NCBI RefSeq assembly: GCF_003815875.1
Contig: NZ_CP033924.1
Location: forward strand, 4,712,001-4,776,000
Direction of reading: 5' to 3'
DNA from: Chryseobacterium lactis
GTDB taxonomy: Bacteria; Bacteroidota; Bacteroidia; Flavobacteriales; Weeksellaceae
Length of the DNA stretch: 64,000 nt
Shown here piece by piece: positions 31,017 to 39,755 of the stretch. Position 1 is the first letter of the stretch; every line of letters begins with the position of its first letter. The translations under genes and the position numbers were made by a program. The notes beneath the pieces are model-generated. The model ran no database searches. It had not been told where the DNA came from and worked only from the letters and a program-made list of their open reading frames with translations.

Positions 31017-33857
31017 TTAAAAGTTTAGATTAACACCAAATACAAAAGATCTTAAGGTAGGGTATGCATCCAATTCAATACCTGCTCTTTTATACGGATC
31101 TCCTTCCGTTGTAGTATCTGTAGGATTATAACCTGATAATTCCGAAGAGTATCCTGAATATTTCTGGAATACAAAAGGATTAATTGCACTTACATACAGT
31201 TTAATTGATTTCATGTAGTCGGTTACATTTTTAAATGTGTATCCTACTGAAATGTTATTAATTCTGAAGAAATCCCCGTCTTCAAGATAGAATGTCGACG
31301 CCACCGGAATATTTGCGGGGTTTACGGGGTTTGCAGCATTTGTGTTGTTGGGTGTCCAGAAATTATTGGCCACGGAAGCCTCTACATTTTCACCACCGTT
31401 TCTTTGAGCCTTCTTACCATTATATACTTTAAATCCGAAAGATCCGTATCCATTAAGTGCAAAATCCCAGTTTTTGTATGACATAGAAACGTTGACACCT
31501 AAAGTTGATTTCGGAATGTAAGAACCTAAAAAGCTTTTGTCTTTAGCATCTATAACTCCATCACCATTTAAATCTTTAAACTTCAATTCTCCTTTTTCAT
31601 TATAACCATCAGCCTCATATAAGTAGAAACTACCTAATGCATATCCTACTGCAGAAGCGTTGAAAAGTTTAGTATCTATTCCGTTGCCCAGGTTTCCTCC
31701 TACGATTTGGGAAACAGGTTTAGAGGTATCCATACTGGCAAGTGTATTCTTGTTATATGAATAATTAGCACCAATGGAATATGAAAAATCCTGTCCTACT
31801 TTATCTGCCCAATTTAAACTTACTTCAAAACCTTTGTTCACAACACTTCCCATGTGAGAATAGTTCAGCTCGGAAATTCCCGTTGACATGTACGGCACTA
31901 CACCTAAAATAAGGTTTTTGGTCTTTCTGTTGTAAACATCAAAAGTACCGGTTAATCTATTATTCAGGATTCCAAAATCAAGTCCTAAGGAAGATTCCTC
32001 TGTCACTTCCCAACCTAAGTCCGGATCATATCCTTTGTTTACAGTGACTCCATTACTTACAGAAGGGTTTCCATATCCATAATTGTAAGATGATCCAAGC
32101 GAAAGTGGTAAATAGTTCAGAGGTACAGTTTGATTACCAATCTTACCCCATCCTCCTCTTAACTTCAACATATCAAAGAATCCGTCCTGCATGAAGTTCT
32201 CCTGAGAAATAATCCAACCTGCACCGAATGATGGGAATGTTCCCCATCTTTGACCCGCTGCAAACTGAGAAGAACCATCCCTTCTGATTGTTCCGCTTAA
32301 CAGGTAACGATTCATAAATTTGTACTGAAATCTTCCGAAATATGAAATGGTTGTATTTCTGTTTCCTTGTATGGATTCAATAGCTTTTGTATCGCCCTCG
32401 CTGAACAAGTCTCCATAATAATCAACTCCGCTAAGGTTCCAGTAATCCGGTGAAACAGGAACATTTTTTCTATTGATAACTGTTGTCTCAAGACCACTTT
32501 TTACGGATGCTTCCGTACCTGCCACCAATTCAATATCATGATCTCCTACTTTCTTGGTGTAGGTAAGATAATTATTAATTAACCAATTATAGTAATTCTG
32601 ACTCTTATTGGTTAATCTTGTTTTTGGAGATGTTGCTGAGTATTGAGCCTCCGTTCTCATTGGATCACTATCCAGCCAGAGAGCTCTTGAATTTACGAAA
32701 TTATAATATTTATAGTTACCATATTCGCCGCTAAACTGAGAAGTAAACTTTAAATCTTTAATAATATCAATATCCAGCTTCAATCCGCCCTGCAATAAGA
32801 AGTTTTTAGCTCTTTGATTGTCATAGGCCATTTGCATTACAGGATTTGCCACATTATTAAACCTTCCTCCCTCATAACCCAGTTCACCGGTAGCTTTATT
32901 AATAATAGGCTGTCCATATTTTCCATTCGGGTAATATACCGGAACTACTGAAGCCTGCTTATAAGCGTTGGTAAATGCTCCGAATGATTTAGGGGTATCA
33001 TTTGTAAACGTAGCACTTAACGTTTGAGCTAATCTGATTCCCTTAGTAATTCTGAACTCGTTATTTGTTCTAACGGTAGTTCTGTTGTAGTTGGTTCCGT
33101 TCAGAATAGATTGCTCATCATAATTCCCTAAGCTTAAAAAGTATTTTGCAGCTTCTGAAGAACCGGAAATGGAAAGGTTGTGTTGATTATAAACCCCTGT
33201 CCTTGTTATTTCTTTGAACCAATCTGTGTTATAGGGTTGATTAGGACTTATAAAATCGCTTTTAGAACCTGCATTATTATAATTTACAAATTCCGAAGCA
33301 TTAGCCATTTTGATCGTCTTTAACGGAGTTCTGAATCCTACCAGACCATCATAGGAAACACTTAATTTTCCCTTTCCTGATTTTGTTGTAATGATGATAA
33401 CTCCGTTGGCAGCTCTGTTACCATAAATCGCTAAAGCAGCAGCGTCCTTTAGGATATCATACGTAAGAATATCGTTGGAATTGATATTATTAATGTTATC
33501 AGTAAACATTCCATCAACAACATAGAGTGGTGTTCTTCCTCCTAAAACAGTCCCAAGCCCCCTGATCATAACAGTTGGTGTTGAACCGGGCGCATCTGAT
33601 GCAGTTACCTGTACCCCCGCTGCTTTACCCTGAATAGCTTGTGAAGCGTTTAATACCTTAGTTCTGGTAACTTCCTCCGCACTGATAGAGCTTATCGAAG
33701 TAGTATTATCTACTTTCTTACGACTCCCGTACCCGATCATGACCACTTCGTCAATTTTCTGAACTTTGGCAGAGTCTGATGTAACCTGCGCATTCACGTT
33801 CATGCCGAAATATAACACGGCGATGAGACAAGAATACTTTAAATTACTTTGTTTCAT
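31017..33857 (-). CDS. SusC/RagA-family TonB-linked outer-membrane transporter
   Basis: The 946-residue protein has a signal peptide (to about residue 23, MNVNAQ), a TonB-box-like stretch IDEVVMIGYGSRKK, a plug with the SusC signature LNASQAIQGKAAGVQVTASDAPGS, LYVVDGMFTDNINNINSNDI and ASAIYGNRAANGVIIITTKSGKG-like ALAIYGNRAANGVIIIT, and a long barrel ending in RSFVFGVNLNF. It lacks the N-terminal carboxypeptidase-like regulatory domain common in SusC proteins, which explains its slightly short length. With SusD it imports glycan fragments using TonB energy. The promoter element at 33922-33949 matches the one before bglX. Confidence 0.95.
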   Translation of the reverse strand: MKQSNLKYSCLIAVLYFGMNVNAQVTSDSAKVQKIDEVVMIGYGSRKKVDNTTSISSISAEEVTRTKVLNASQAIQGKAAGVQVTASDAPGSTPTVMIRGLGTVLGGRTPLYVVDGMFTDNINNINSNDILTYDILKDAAALAIYGNRAANGVIIITTKSGKGKLSVSYDGLVGFRTPLKTIKMANASEFVNYNNAGSKSDFISPNQPYNTDWFKEITRTGVYNQHNLSISGSSEAAKYFLSLGNYDEQSILNGTNYNRTTVRTNNEFRITKGIRLAQTLSATFTNDTPKSFGAFTNAYKQASVVPVYYPNGKYGQPIINKATGELGYEGGRFNNVANPVMQMAYDNQRAKNFLLQGGLKLDIDIIKDLKFTSQFSGEYGNYKYYNFVNSRALWLDSDPMRTEAQYSATSPKTRLTNKSQNYYNWLINNYLTYTKKVGDHDIELVAGTEASVKSGLETTVINRKNVPVSPDYWNLSGVDYYGDLFSEGDTKAIESIQGNRNTTISYFGRFQYKFMNRYLLSGTIRRDGSSQFAAGQRWGTFPSFGAGWIISQENFMQDGFFDMLKLRGGWGKIGNQTVPLNYLPLSLGSSYNYGYGNPSVSNGVTVNKGYDPDLGWEVTEESSLGLDFGILNNRLTGTFDVYNRKTKNLILGVVPYMSTGISELNYSHMGSVVNKGFEVSLNWADKVGQDFSYSIGANYSYNKNTLASMDTSKPVSQIVGGNLGNGIDTKLFNASAVGYALGSFYLYEADGYNEKGELKFKDLNGDGVIDAKDKSFLGSYIPKSTLGVNVSMSYKNWDFALNGYGSFGFKVYNGKKAQRNGGENVEASVANNFWTPNNTNAANPVNPANIPVASTFYLEDGDFFRINNISVGYTFKNVTDYMKSIKLYVSAINPFVFQKYSGYSSELSGYNPTDTTTEGDPYKRAGIELDAYPTLRSFVFGVNLNF

Positions 33858-33921
33858 ATAGTTTCAATTTTATTCGTACAATCAAATTCAGTTTAATGGC
33901 TCTGTTTGAGGCAAATTAATT

Positions 33922-33949
33922 TCTCAAAAAAAGACATTAGTCAAAAATA
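33922..33949 (-). promoter_or_regulatory. susC promoter element shared with bglX
   Basis: TATTTTTG (33942-33949, minus strand) is a perfect TAnnTTTG box about 85 bp upstream of the susC start. The 28-nt block matches the one upstream of bglX at 25 of 28 positions. The rest of the gap up to 34140 is AT-rich with no gene. Confidence 0.6.
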
Positions 33950-34142
33950 TAAAAAATATCGAACGGTGTTAAAATATCTTAAAAATTTAAAAACAATAAC
34001 ATTTTATTATTTAAAAAATGAAAATCAATCACGTTTTATGATTTTATATTAAAAATATTCACCAATTTACCATCATATTACTAACGGGAAAACGATGTTT
34101 TTAACAAAAAAAATCACCAAATACCCTTCTTGAATTTAATAT

Positions 34143-34173
34143 TTTGTTAAATAAAGAATAGTATCTACCTTTG
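34143..34173 (+). promoter_or_regulatory. Consensus promoter of the DUF4197 gene
   Basis: TTTG (34143-34146), a 19-bp spacer and TACCTTTG (34166-34173) match the flavobacterial TTTG-N19-TAnnTTTG consensus exactly. The expected start of transcription is near 34180, giving a 27-nt leader to the ATG at 34207. Confidence 0.7.
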
Positions 34174-34206
34174 GTGCAGTTTTTGAAAAAAGCAATAAAA
34201 AGATCA

Positions 34207-34878
34207 ATGAAAAAATATATCATTGCAGCCGCTCTTATTATCGGAACCGGTGCAGTTATCACAACTACTGTGCAGTCTTGTACAACGCTGGCTACTTCTG
34301 ATATGGGGCTTTCTATTATTAAAAGAATCCTACTCAACGGAATTGATAAAGGAGTGGGCATTTATACAAGTAAAGAAGCATTTCTTCAGAACAATATGGT
34401 AGACAAAGCCCTGCCAAAGGAACTCAGAGATATTAATTCTATGCTGGAAAAAGTGGCTCCTTCCCTGGTTGCCAAGGAAAGAGATTTCATTGCTCAGGCA
34501 GCAGCGTATACAGTGAACACCTCAAAGCCTATACTTCAGGGTGCGGTCAACAGCCTGAACGCACAAGATGTTTCAAGAATCATTCAGGGTACAACTGCTA
34601 CACAAATTCTGAAAGAAAAAACTTCCCAACAACTTATTTCTGCCATTGCACCAAAAGTAGATGAGAAGCTCAATGAATATGGAATCGTTAAAACCATTAA
34701 TACAGCTTTATCAGGAAGCAATTTTCTGGGAAGTCTTTTAGGAGGAAATAATAATACGGTAAATGCAGGTGGATTAAGCCAACTGGCTTCTGAACAACTG
34801 GTTAACGGACTGTTCAATATTATCGAAGATTACGAGCATCAGAACTCCAAATCCCTGTTGGGGCCATTTGGAAAATAG
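34207..34878 (+). CDS. DUF4197 family lipoprotein
   Basis: From ATG 34207 the protein has 223 residues: a signal sequence MKKYIIAAALIIGTGAVITT with a possible lipobox VQSC, then the DUF4197 domain. Family features include IKRILLNGIDKGVGIYTSKEAFLQN, MVDKALPKELRDINSMLEKVAP and a late VNGLFNIIEDYEHQNSK. An upstream TTG in the same frame at 34171 lies inside the promoter and is rejected. Members are exported proteins of unknown function, helical, probably periplasmic. It opens the short plus-strand pair with the DUF493 gene. Confidence 0.8.
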   Translation: MKKYIIAAALIIGTGAVITTTVQSCTTLATSDMGLSIIKRILLNGIDKGVGIYTSKEAFLQNNMVDKALPKELRDINSMLEKVAPSLVAKERDFIAQAAAYTVNTSKPILQGAVNSLNAQDVSRIIQGTTATQILKEKTSQQLISAIAPKVDEKLNEYGIVKTINTALSGSNFLGSLLGGNNNTVNAGGLSQLASEQLVNGLFNIIEDYEHQNSKSLLGPFGK

Positions 34879-34918
34879 GAAAATTTTCGCTATATTTATA
34901 TTATATTAACAATTGCAG

Positions 34919-35224
34919 ATGGATATATTACAAGGAAATCAACACGCAAGTCCTGAAGATTTTTATAAGTCTTTAAAGGAAAAACTGGAAGGTCATCATG
35001 ATTTTCCAGAGGATTATTTATTTAAATTTATTATTCCTACAGACCAATCAAAACTTACTGAAATTTACAAAGTTTTTGATAACATCAAATTTACATTAGG
35101 AAACCGCGAAAGCAAAAATGGAAAATACACTGCCTGCAACATCAATGCATTTGTTTTGGATGCGGATCAGGTTGTGCATATTTATAAAGAAGTAGCAAAA
35201 ATAGAAGGCGTTATTCTATTGTAA
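34919..35224 (+). CDS. DUF493 (YbeD-like) family protein
   Basis: A 101-residue ferredoxin-like-fold protein; the in-frame TTG at 34913 is ignored in favour of ATG 34919. Family blocks are FPEDYLFKFIIP, the central KYTACNINAFVLDADQVVHIYKEVAKIEGV. E. coli YbeD has the same ACT-like fold and is thought to be regulatory. Gene follows DUF4197 by 40 bp and ends at a terminator (35231-35257). Cytoplasmic, function unknown. Confidence 0.8.
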   Translation: MDILQGNQHASPEDFYKSLKEKLEGHHDFPEDYLFKFIIPTDQSKLTEIYKVFDNIKFTLGNRESKNGKYTACNINAFVLDADQVVHIYKEVAKIEGVILL

Positions 35225-35230
35225 AAAATA

Positions 35231-35257
35231 AAAGGCTGTCAGGATTTGGCAGTCTTT
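35231..35257 (+). terminator. Terminator of the DUF4197-DUF493 pair
   Basis: AAAGGCTGTC-AGGATTT-GGCAGTCTTT (with G-U pairs) followed by ATTTTTTG, 6 bp after the stop. Confidence 0.8.
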
Positions 35258-35326
35258 ATTTTTTGATCCGGAATGAAACTACCATAATTCAAACTATTTA
35301 TAACATATACCGTTTAAAATAAAAAA

Positions 35327-35359
35327 AAACGACCGCTCCACAAGTTGAAACGGTCGTTT
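35327..35359 (-). terminator. Terminator of the ArsC-like gene
   Basis: AAACGACCG and CGGTCGTTT form a 9-bp stem on the minus strand followed by a long T run; it faces the terminator of the convergent DUF493 gene. Confidence 0.85.
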
Positions 35360-35375
35360 TCTGTTTGTTATTTAT

Positions 35376-35726
35376 TTATTTTTCAATAAAGAACTTTACA
35401 TTTTCAATAGGTCTTCCCAGCATCGCTACTGAGCCTTTTACAATGATAGGCCTCTGTATCAGCGATGGATTTTCAGATAAAATCTTTATCCATTCTTCTT
35501 CGGAATAGTTTTTATCCGCATAATTTTCTGTATACAGTTTATCGGTCTTGCGAATGATATGGAAAACACTTTGATTAAGCTTCTTCAACACTGTTTTAAT
35601 TTCCAGAATACTTAACGGATCGTCAACGATGTTGATGATCTCAAAAGATACTCCGTTTTCATCAAGATACTCTAATACAGCATTTGACTTTGAACAGTTT
35701 CCGTTATGTAAAACTTTAACTAGCAT
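35376..35726 (-). CDS. ArsC/Spx-family protein (arsenate reductase-like)
   Basis: The 116-residue thioredoxin-fold protein has the ArsC-type active site HNGNCSKSNAVLEYL, with Cys11 followed by Ser at +2, and the conserved Arg in SLIQRPIIVKGSVAMLGRP (ArsC Arg94 equivalent). Glutaredoxin-dependent arsenate reductases use these residues; many proteins with this layout are annotated ArsC without proof. No arsR, arsB or acr3 gene is nearby, so its role in arsenic resistance is uncertain. Own terminator downstream. Confidence 0.8.
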   Translation of the reverse strand: MLVKVLHNGNCSKSNAVLEYLDENGVSFEIINIVDDPLSILEIKTVLKKLNQSVFHIIRKTDKLYTENYADKNYSEEEWIKILSENPSLIQRPIIVKGSVAMLGRPIENVKFFIEK

Positions 35727-35814
35727 TTTTAATTATTTAAAAAAAATTAAACTTGTCTATCCAAATTTAATCAAAAACTTATAGATTTTGTCTTAATCAT
35801 TTGATAAAAGTTTG

Positions 35815-36429
35815 TTAAAACAAACCGTGCAGTTCAGCTTCGATCTTTTCCAGAATTAAACCAAAATCTTCCGGTTTCTCTACAAAATCCAGGTCATCCA
35901 CTTCAATAATCAATAGTTTTCCTTCTGTATAGTTCGAAATCCATTTCTCATATTTCTGGTTCAGTTTTGAAAGGTATTCAATACTGATTGATGCTTCATA
36001 CTCACGTCCTCTTTTGTAGATTTTCTTAACAAGATTAGGAACATCCGATTTCAGATAAATCAATAGATCGGGTGCTGATACAAAAGTTTTCATCAGGTCA
36101 AAAACTGACGAATAATTGTTGAAATCCCTGTCCGAAAGAAGATTCATATCATTAAGGTTTTCAGCAAAAATATGGGCATCTTCATAAATAGTACGATCCT
36201 GAATAATATTTTTACCACTTTCTCTGATCTCTTTTACCTGACGGAATCTACTTCCCAGGAAATATACCTGCAGGGCAAAACTCCACTTGCTCATGTCTGA
36301 ATAAAAGTCCTCCAGATAAGGATTGTGATCTACGTCTTCAAATTGTGCATCCCATCCGTAATGCTTGGAAAGCATCGTCGTTAAAGTTGTTTTTCCTGCT
36401 CCAATGTTTCCTGTAACCGCAATATGCAT
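35815..36429 (-). CDS. Deoxynucleoside kinase
   Basis: The 204-residue protein phosphorylates deoxynucleosides in salvage. P-loop GNIGAGKTT (residues 7-15), the substrate-base region FEDVDHNPYLEDFY, the WSFALQVYFLGSRFRQ helix, the DRT motif IIQDRTIYEDAHIFA and the lid arginines in KKIYKRGREYEASI identify the dCK/dGK-like family. Length fits the compact bacterial type. It follows the beta-propeller-like protein gene's position by 24 bp (that gene is upstream), suggesting co-transcription. Confidence 0.92.
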   Translation of the reverse strand: MHIAVTGNIGAGKTTLTTMLSKHYGWDAQFEDVDHNPYLEDFYSDMSKWSFALQVYFLGSRFRQVKEIRESGKNIIQDRTIYEDAHIFAENLNDMNLLSDRDFNNYSSVFDLMKTFVSAPDLLIYLKSDVPNLVKKIYKRGREYEASISIEYLSKLNQKYEKWISNYTEGKLLIIEVDDLDFVEKPEDFGLILEKIEAELHGLF

Positions 36430-36453
36430 ATTCTTTTTCCTTGTATTTACTGA

Positions 36454-37419
36454 TTAATTGATGAGTTTTTCTACCGCTTCAGTCTGAACTTCAGAAGCAT
36501 CTTCAATCAACTTTCCCAATGTATTGTCTGAAGGTTGTTTTTTAACTTCTGTCTCATTCGGCTTTCCATCGGCATTTTCCACCGGTTTTTCTGTGGATTG
36601 TGGAGGAACTTCCGGTTGAGATTCGGGCTCATCTGACTGTTTGCGTTTCTTTACTTTTTCAAGGCTGTAAAGATAGAGTTTGTTCCCGTTGATTTCAAAA
36701 TAAGAAAGAATGTTTTTATCCACAATTTGCGCATCCTTATCTTCAAAAACAATGGCCATCCCTTTTTCAGGAACATATTTCAAAATAGAATTATTGGCAA
36801 TAACCAGAATCGTATCATTTTCCCTTCGGAATCGTTTTCCGTTATCCAAAGGGGCTTCAAAGATTTTTTCGAATTTTAGAGTATACACCCTGATGTGTTT
36901 TCTAGTCAGAATATAGACTTTATTTTCATATACCAATATATCCATCAGATCTTCAAAACTAATATCAAAAGGATATGAATTGATAGTCGTGTCATTTCTG
37001 AAATTATACTGTATCAATCTTTTTGTACTGTCATCCAGGAGCCATAACTGCTGTAAATCCTCTGCATATGCCATTCTGATAAACCCAAACTTCTGTTTGA
37101 AATCAATTTTCTGGATTTCGTTCATATTTTGGTCAATGAATTTCATTTCCTGAGCATTTTCAGAAAATAAAGGAATATTCAACGGGTTTTGTACATTTTG
37201 TACTTTATAGGGAACAGTAAGCATCATTCTCCCGATTTGCTTTCCCAAGGAATCATATTTGGTAAAGCTGAAATCTTTGTTTTTGTAGATGTACAAATTA
37301 CCATAGTCATCAGCAAGCATATCTTTGGCTTCCTTGAGTTTCAAAGTGTCTAAAGGAAGTACCTTCTGCGCAGCGGATGAGCAGAAAATGAAAACGCACA
37401 GTAAATATAGTACTCTCAA
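36454..37419 (-). CDS. Hypothetical secreted protein, propeller-like, TTG start
   Basis: The 321-residue protein starts at TTG (37417-37419); the frame closes with a stop just upstream and no ATG precedes the signal peptide (residues 1-17, IFCSSAAQ), so TTG is required. Residues 20-255 are beta-rich, with repeats like MLADDYGNLYIYKNKDFSFTKYD and NKVYILTRKHIRVYTLKFEK, suggesting a six-bladed-propeller-like fold. From about residue 257 the tail is low-complexity, rich in Lys, Glu, Pro and Ser, and ends with a helix. It lies 24 bp upstream of the deoxynucleoside kinase gene. No family is recognised. Confidence 0.65.
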   Translation of the reverse strand: MRVLYLLCVFIFCSSAAQKVLPLDTLKLKEAKDMLADDYGNLYIYKNKDFSFTKYDSLGKQIGRMMLTVPYKVQNVQNPLNIPLFSENAQEMKFIDQNMNEIQKIDFKQKFGFIRMAYAEDLQQLWLLDDSTKRLIQYNFRNDTTINSYPFDISFEDLMDILVYENKVYILTRKHIRVYTLKFEKIFEAPLDNGKRFRRENDTILVIANNSILKYVPEKGMAIVFEDKDAQIVDKNILSYFEINGNKLYLYSLEKVKKRKQSDEPESQPEVPPQSTEKPVENADGKPNETEVKKQPSDNTLGKLIEDASEVQTEAVEKLIN

Positions 37420-37534
37420 ATTTTATTTTATTAAAGGAAATTTCTATGAACAGAACCTTAGCAATTTACATACTTTAAACTAAAGTTTTTAATCATTCTT
37501 CAAAAGTACTAAAATTTAGTCCTTACATAAAAAA

Positions 37535-37554
37535 AGCGCCCCAAAAGGAACGCT
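37535..37554 (-). terminator. Terminator after cyclase-like paralogue 2
   Basis: AGCGTTCC-TTTT-GGGGCGCT (with two G-U pairs) followed by a run of T on the minus strand, 22 bp after the stop at 37577. Confidence 0.8.
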
Positions 37555-37576
37555 GTTTTTTCAAATTCAGGCGCAA

Positions 37577-38617
37577 TTATTTGATCTGCACTTCATAAAT
37601 CTTTGACCAGTTTTTACCCGTCACCAGCATATTATCTCCTTTGAAAGCAATTCCGTTTAACACATCATCACTTCCCTTGTTATTTTCTTTTACAATATCT
37701 TTAAAGTCAAATACTCCCACAGCTTCGCCTGTAACGGGATTGATCTTTAAGACAATCGGCTTCTGCCAGACGTTGGCATAGATAAAGCCACTGTGGTATT
37801 CCACTTCATTTAATTGGTCATAGGTTTGTGTATTTCCTGCCACAGCAACCGTTTTCACCACTTTTGAAGGATCATTTACATCCAAAAAATAGAGATTCTT
37901 AGAACCGTCTGTGGCGACAAGATTTTTCCCATCATAGGTTAATCCCCAACCTTCTCCGATAGCATTTGCCAGAGGGAATTTTGAAATCTCATTCAGTGTC
38001 TTTTTATCATAAATAAAACCAATTTTATTACGATAGGTCAACTGGTAGATTTTATCTCCCACGATGGCACATCCTTCAGAAAAAATATCTGCAGGTTGTT
38101 TTTTGATGATTTCAGGGGTTGATGAGCCTAAAGTATATTTTATAAGCTGAGAAGTATTCAGCAATCCATCACTTTCATAAATTGTATTGCCTTCGATCAG
38201 AAATCCTTCAACAAAGTTCTTAGGGTCATGAGGATAATCTGCAACAATGTTGTACGGAATATTCTGCTCAGAATTTTTGGTAAAAACATTAATTGTCGCA
38301 TCCTGATTCAGAACTTCTCTGCCTTTGGTTTTAATGGTAAATACCACTTTATTATCTCCCAGCGTGAAAAACTTAGGATCAATCGTTAAGCTGGAAGTTT
38401 CTTTATCATCAAGAGTAATGGTAATGGATTCTGCATTATCTGTGACTTCTTTTGGAAGCTCAAGCTGATCGCCGAAATGATACCCTTTTTTCTCTTTTGA
38501 ATTATTATAGTCCGCCAATGAATCAAGCATTTTTTCATTATTATGACAAGACACCAGCAAAAGAGCTGCTGCAAAACTTAGTATTTTGATATTTTGTGTT
38601 ATAAAATTCCTACCCAT
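37577..38617 (-). CDS. Glutaminyl-peptide cyclotransferase-like lipoprotein, paralogue 2
   Basis: The 346-residue lipoprotein (lipobox LLLVSC, Cys24) has an N-terminal beta domain (residues 40-125) and a C-terminal five-bladed propeller of the Glu_cyclase_2 (plant-type glutaminyl cyclase) family. Family blocks are YPHDPKNFVEGFLIEGNTIYESDG, GEGWGLTYDGKNLVATDGS, LNEVEYHSGFIYANVWQKP and VLNGIAFKGDNMLVTGKNW. These enzymes make pyroglutamate at N-terminal Gln of exported proteins. It is the downstream copy of a tandem duplication. Its 80-bp upstream gap is made of the duplicated terminator, so its promoter must be very short or it depends on read-through. Confidence 0.85.
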   Translation of the reverse strand: MGRNFITQNIKILSFAAALLLVSCHNNEKMLDSLADYNNSKEKKGYHFGDQLELPKEVTDNAESITITLDDKETSSLTIDPKFFTLGDNKVVFTIKTKGREVLNQDATINVFTKNSEQNIPYNIVADYPHDPKNFVEGFLIEGNTIYESDGLLNTSQLIKYTLGSSTPEIIKKQPADIFSEGCAIVGDKIYQLTYRNKIGFIYDKKTLNEISKFPLANAIGEGWGLTYDGKNLVATDGSKNLYFLDVNDPSKVVKTVAVAGNTQTYDQLNEVEYHSGFIYANVWQKPIVLKINPVTGEAVGVFDFKDIVKENNKGSDDVLNGIAFKGDNMLVTGKNWSKIYEVQIK

Positions 38618-38655
38618 TCTTCAAAAGTACTAAAATTTAGTTTTTACATAAAAAA

Positions 38656-38675
38656 AGCGCCCCAAAAGGAACGCT
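38656..38675 (-). terminator. Terminator between the cyclase-like paralogues
   Basis: Same AGCGTTCC-TTTT-GGGGCGCT hairpin and T run as at 37535-37554, 22 bp after the stop at 38698 and 39 bp before the next start. Confidence 0.8.
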
Positions 38676-38697
38676 GTTTTTTCAAAATCAGTTACAA

Positions 38698-39720
38698 TTA
38701 TTTGATCTGCACTTCATAAATCTTTGACCAGTTTTTACCCGTCACCAGCATATTATCTCCTTTGAAAGCAATTCCGTTTAACACATCATCACTTCCTTTG
38801 GTATTCTGCTTGGCAATATCAGTAAAATCAAATGTTCCCACCACTTCACCGTTCGCAGGATTAATCTTAAGAATAACCGGCTTTTGCCATACGTTGGCAT
38901 AGATGAAACCATTGTGATATTCCAATTCATTTAATTGGTCATATGCCTGAGAACTTCCTGCTACTGCAATATACTTGATTAATTTTGAAGGGTCATTTAC
39001 ATCAAGGAAATATAACAATTTACTTCCATCTGATGCGATCAGACTTTTCCCGTCATAGGTTAATCCCCAACCTTCTCCCAATACATTCGGATAAGCAAAT
39101 TCAGAAAGAAGTTTCAGAGAACTTTTATCATAGATGTATCCTTTTTTGCTTTGCCACGTCAACTGGTATACTTTGTCGCCAACGATAGTACTTCCTTCTG
39201 AAAAATCTTCAGGAGCCTGTTTGGTAGAGGCAAGCGGAGTGGTTGTTCCCAATGTATATTTCAATATCTGAGAAGATCCGTTCTGACCATCACTTTCATA
39301 AATCGTATTGCCTTCTATCTGAAATCCCTGTACAAAGTTTTTAGGATCGTGGGGATATTCTGCAACAATCTGATAAGCGATATTTTTTTCAGGATTTTTT
39401 GCAAATACATTGATCGTTGCATCCTGATTCAGTACTTCGCCTCCTTTTGTTTTGATATTAAAAGTAACCGCATTATCTCCCAATGTAAAAAATTTGGGAT
39501 CGATGGTTAAATCTGTAGTTTCTTTATCTCCAAAACTGATGGTTACACTTTCTGCATTTTCCGTTACCTCTTTGGGAAGCTGAAGTTTATCTCCGAAGTG
39601 ATATCCTTTTGATTCCATTGAATTATTATAAGTATTCAGTGTATTAAGAATCTCTTTATCCTTATTACATGATGCCAATAGTAAAATTGCTGCGAACCCC
39701 GCTATGATATTTTTTTTCAT
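38698..39720 (-). CDS. Glutaminyl-peptide cyclotransferase-like lipoprotein, paralogue 1
   Basis: The 340-residue lipoprotein (LLLASC, Cys18) has the same domains as its neighbour: an N-terminal beta domain that includes SVTISFGDKETTDLTIDPKFF, then the propeller with YPHDPKNFVQGFQIEGNTIYESDG, GEGWGLTYDGKSLIASDGS, LNELEYHNGFIYANVWQKP and VLNGIAFKGDNMLVTGKNW. FVQGF here is closer to the family consensus FTQGL than FVEGF in the other copy, so this is perhaps the more conserved member. The signal peptides differ completely, suggesting that only the mature part is under shared constraint. Confidence 0.85.
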   Translation of the reverse strand: MKKNIIAGFAAILLLASCNKDKEILNTLNTYNNSMESKGYHFGDKLQLPKEVTENAESVTISFGDKETTDLTIDPKFFTLGDNAVTFNIKTKGGEVLNQDATINVFAKNPEKNIAYQIVAEYPHDPKNFVQGFQIEGNTIYESDGQNGSSQILKYTLGTTTPLASTKQAPEDFSEGSTIVGDKVYQLTWQSKKGYIYDKSSLKLLSEFAYPNVLGEGWGLTYDGKSLIASDGSKLLYFLDVNDPSKLIKYIAVAGSSQAYDQLNELEYHNGFIYANVWQKPVILKINPANGEVVGTFDFTDIAKQNTKGSDDVLNGIAFKGDNMLVTGKNWSKIYEVQIK

Positions 39721-39755
39721 TTACTTTCTAAATATTTCCCCAAAAATAGCAAATT

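Larger units (their letters stand above)
37494..39735 (-). repeat. 1121-bp tandem gene duplication
   Basis: The two glutaminyl-cyclase-like genes and their 3' terminators are a tandem duplication: stops at 37577 and 38698, terminators at 37535 and 38656, and the string CATTCTTCAAAAGTACTAAA at 37494 and 38615 are all 1121 bp apart. The first about 180 bp of each unit are nearly identical; divergence rises toward the N-terminal coding half. The upper limit of the second unit is approximate. Confidence 0.85.

Noticed and set aside
35376..35726. Arsenic resistance locus
   Set aside because: Only one ArsC-like gene is present with no regulator or efflux gene, and the family includes Spx-like proteins with other roles.
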